Assembly: GCA_030751555.1 (NCBI GenBank)
Contig: JASMFX010000008.1
Location: 1-5,238 of the forward strand
Reading direction: 5' to 3'
Length of the DNA stretch: 5,238 nucleotides
DNA from: Candidatus Woesearchaeota archaeon
Lineage (GTDB): Archaea > Nanoarchaeota > Nanoarchaeia > Woesearchaeales > CALCXY01
How positions within the stretch are numbered: position 1 is the stretch's first letter; each line of letters begins with the position of its first letter. The position numbers and the translations under genes were made by a program. Of this stretch, positions 4,476-5,238 are shown in pieces. Below the pieces are notes generated by a model. That model was not told the DNA's origin and ran no database searches. It saw nothing but the letters and a program-made list of their open reading frames with translations.

Positions 4476-4925
4476 ATGAAAAAAAGGGGTTTTGGTAGTT
4501 TTGGTAAGAAGGGTGATGAGGAAGTACTCAATCTTTTAGTAAGTCTTATTCTTCTTGTTATGATTACCTTTACCTATATGCTATATCTTAATAGTATAAA
4601 GGATCAAACTGGCTTTAGGCAGGGTTGGCTTGGTGAGGATCAAAAGCTACTTGTGGCTGCGATAAGCGCTGGGCCAGGGATTGTTGAAAACTTTGTTTAT
4701 TCTAAAGAGGGTTTTGACATCAAAGTCTATAAATATATTTTTTCAGGCCAAAATAAGCTTCTCATTGTTAAACCCAAAATCGGAGATGATTCTAAAGAGG
4801 CAACTACATCTATAACCTATATTGACAAGGCTTCTCAGCCTGCAAGCGGTGTCAACGCTTATGCATCTGCAATGCTCATTAAAGAGACGAAAGAGGTAAT
4901 AACTATATCCGAGGGTAAGCCATGA
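4476..4925 (+). CDS. Cysteine-free pilin-like membrane-anchored protein, unknown function
   Basis: 149 residues from ATG 4476. The basic N-terminus MKKRGFGSFGKKGDEEV leads into one hydrophobic helix (about 18-38, ending YMLYLN). The outer part contains GEDQKLLVAAISAGPGIVEN, followed by alternating, strand-like segments (FDIKVYKYIF, KLLIVKPKI, TSITYI). The layout, a Lys-Lys-Gly helix, then a D-x-x-LLxAAI-x-x-xPG-x-VE segment and a small beta-rich domain, resembles small pilin-like secretory proteins I associate with DPANN genomes; that is recollection, not a search. Unlike its upstream neighbours it has no cysteine. The start is chosen from the TATA spacing and Met before KKRG; a TTG at 4473 and an open extension up to 4338 exist, but the extension is Pro- and Cys-rich and overlaps the promoter. 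It ends in ATGA, shared with the next gene. Confidence 0.82.
   Translation: MKKRGFGSFGKKGDEEVLNLLVSLILLVMITFTYMLYLNSIKDQTGFRQGWLGEDQKLLVAAISAGPGIVENFVYSKEGFDIKVYKYIFSGQNKLLIVKPKIGDDSKEATTSITYIDKASQPASGVNAYASAMLIKETKEVITISEGKP
4911..4916 (+). promoter_or_regulatory. Shine-Dalgarno site for the amidase gene
   Basis: GAGGGT ends 5 bases before ATG 4922. With the ATGA overlap it supports coupled translation of the last two genes. Confidence 0.55.
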
Positions 4926-5238
4926 ACATCCAAAATATGGAAGTAATTATTTTAATTCTTCTCCTTGGTGGAGGAAGTTTTTATATGTACACTATTTTTC
5001 AGCATGAAGAGGAGTTTGTTCCTGAACCTCAGGTAGCATTGGAAGAAGAGGAGAGAATAGATTTGTATACTTGCCAGGGGGTTGATACCTCAGATCCAGA
5101 GTGGAAAGATAAAACCATTCTTCTTGATCCTGGGCATATGCTTTTTGATGGAGATGAGGGGTTTAGCAATGCATCAAATGGTTTTTCTGAATCAACTATG
5201 GTTAGGGAGATAGCTCAGTCTCTCTCCTTTTCAGGTAG
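4922..5238 (+). CDS. Membrane-anchored amidase_3-like hydrolase (N-acetylmuramoyl-L-alanine amidase type), 3' end missing
   Basis: The 105 visible residues begin MNIQNMEV, a hydrophobic helix (about 8-26), then an acidic linker (28-46) and the start of a catalytic domain. KTILLDPGHMLFDGDEG (64-80) followed by NGFSESTMVREIAQSL (86-101) matches the N-terminal core of the amidase_3 family: a strand ending in Asp-Pro-Gly-His, where His72 would be the first zinc ligand, and Glu90, the second, at the start of the helix that usually ends I-A-x-x-L. The later zinc histidine and catalytic glutamate lie beyond the window. Bacterial members cut the amide between N-acetylmuramic acid and L-alanine of peptidoglycan. 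In an archaeon the substrate is unknown: it could be cell wall of other organisms or a different amide. The usual Gly-Gly after the His is replaced by Met-Leu. The ATGA overlap ties it to the preceding pilin-like gene. Confidence 0.8.
   Translation, partial: MNIQNMEVIILILLLGGGSFYMYTIFQHEEEFVPEPQVALEEEERIDLYTCQGVDTSDPEWKDKTILLDPGHMLFDGDEGFSNASNGFSESTMVREIAQSLSFSG

Noticed and set aside
1..5238. CRISPR array, insertion sequence, tRNA or rRNA
   Set aside because: No spaced direct repeats, transposase motifs, terminal inverted repeats or RNA gene signatures were seen on either strand.

Overview
The window looks like a chromosomal piece of an A+T-rich archaeon, most likely a DPANN lineage of the Woesearchaeota/Pacearchaeota type. 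The grounds are indirect. Arginine is written mostly with AGA/AGG. Two gene starts sit about 25 bp downstream of TATA-like boxes, as in leaderless archaeal transcripts. Ribosome binding sites are of the GAGGTG type. Six consecutive proteins begin with a short basic stretch (usually Lys-Lys-Gly) followed directly by one hydrophobic helix, a layout typical of archaeal class III (pilin-like) signal sequences and common in DPANN secretomes. No marker gene is present, so the taxonomy is inference.

All supported genes lie on the + strand. (1) 2-736 is the 3' part of a gene whose product ends in a cysteine-rich tail. (2) 780-4272 is a tightly packed, overlapping run of five genes: three very small membrane-anchored cysteine-rich proteins (780-1073, 1052-1327, 1324-1611), a medium-sized one with ten cysteines and a calcium-site-like motif (1592-2263), and a 670-residue anchored protein with a small cysteine cluster and a long, probably helical C-terminal part (2260-4272). 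(3) 4273-4475 is the only sizeable gap; it is locally C-rich and GC-rich, contains a hairpin, and ends in a promoter-like box. (4) 4476-4925 is a cysteine-free pilin-like protein, joined by an ATGA overlap to (5) 4922 onward, the N-terminus of a membrane-anchored amidase_3-like (N-acetylmuramoyl-L-alanine amidase type) zinc hydrolase cut by the window end.

The most striking feature is a recurrent six-cysteine module, C-x(4-6)-C ... C ... C ... CC with a G-[GE]-x just before the second cysteine. It occurs once at the end of the first gene and once in each of the next three small genes. Because the anchors have basic N-termini, the modules are expected outside the cytoplasm, where the cysteines could form disulfides. 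My inference is that the window encodes a cell-surface or secreted assembly of pilin-like subunits with disulfide-rich heads, a large scaffold or assembly protein and an associated envelope hydrolase. None of the genes before the amidase matches a family I can name, so no gene symbols are given.
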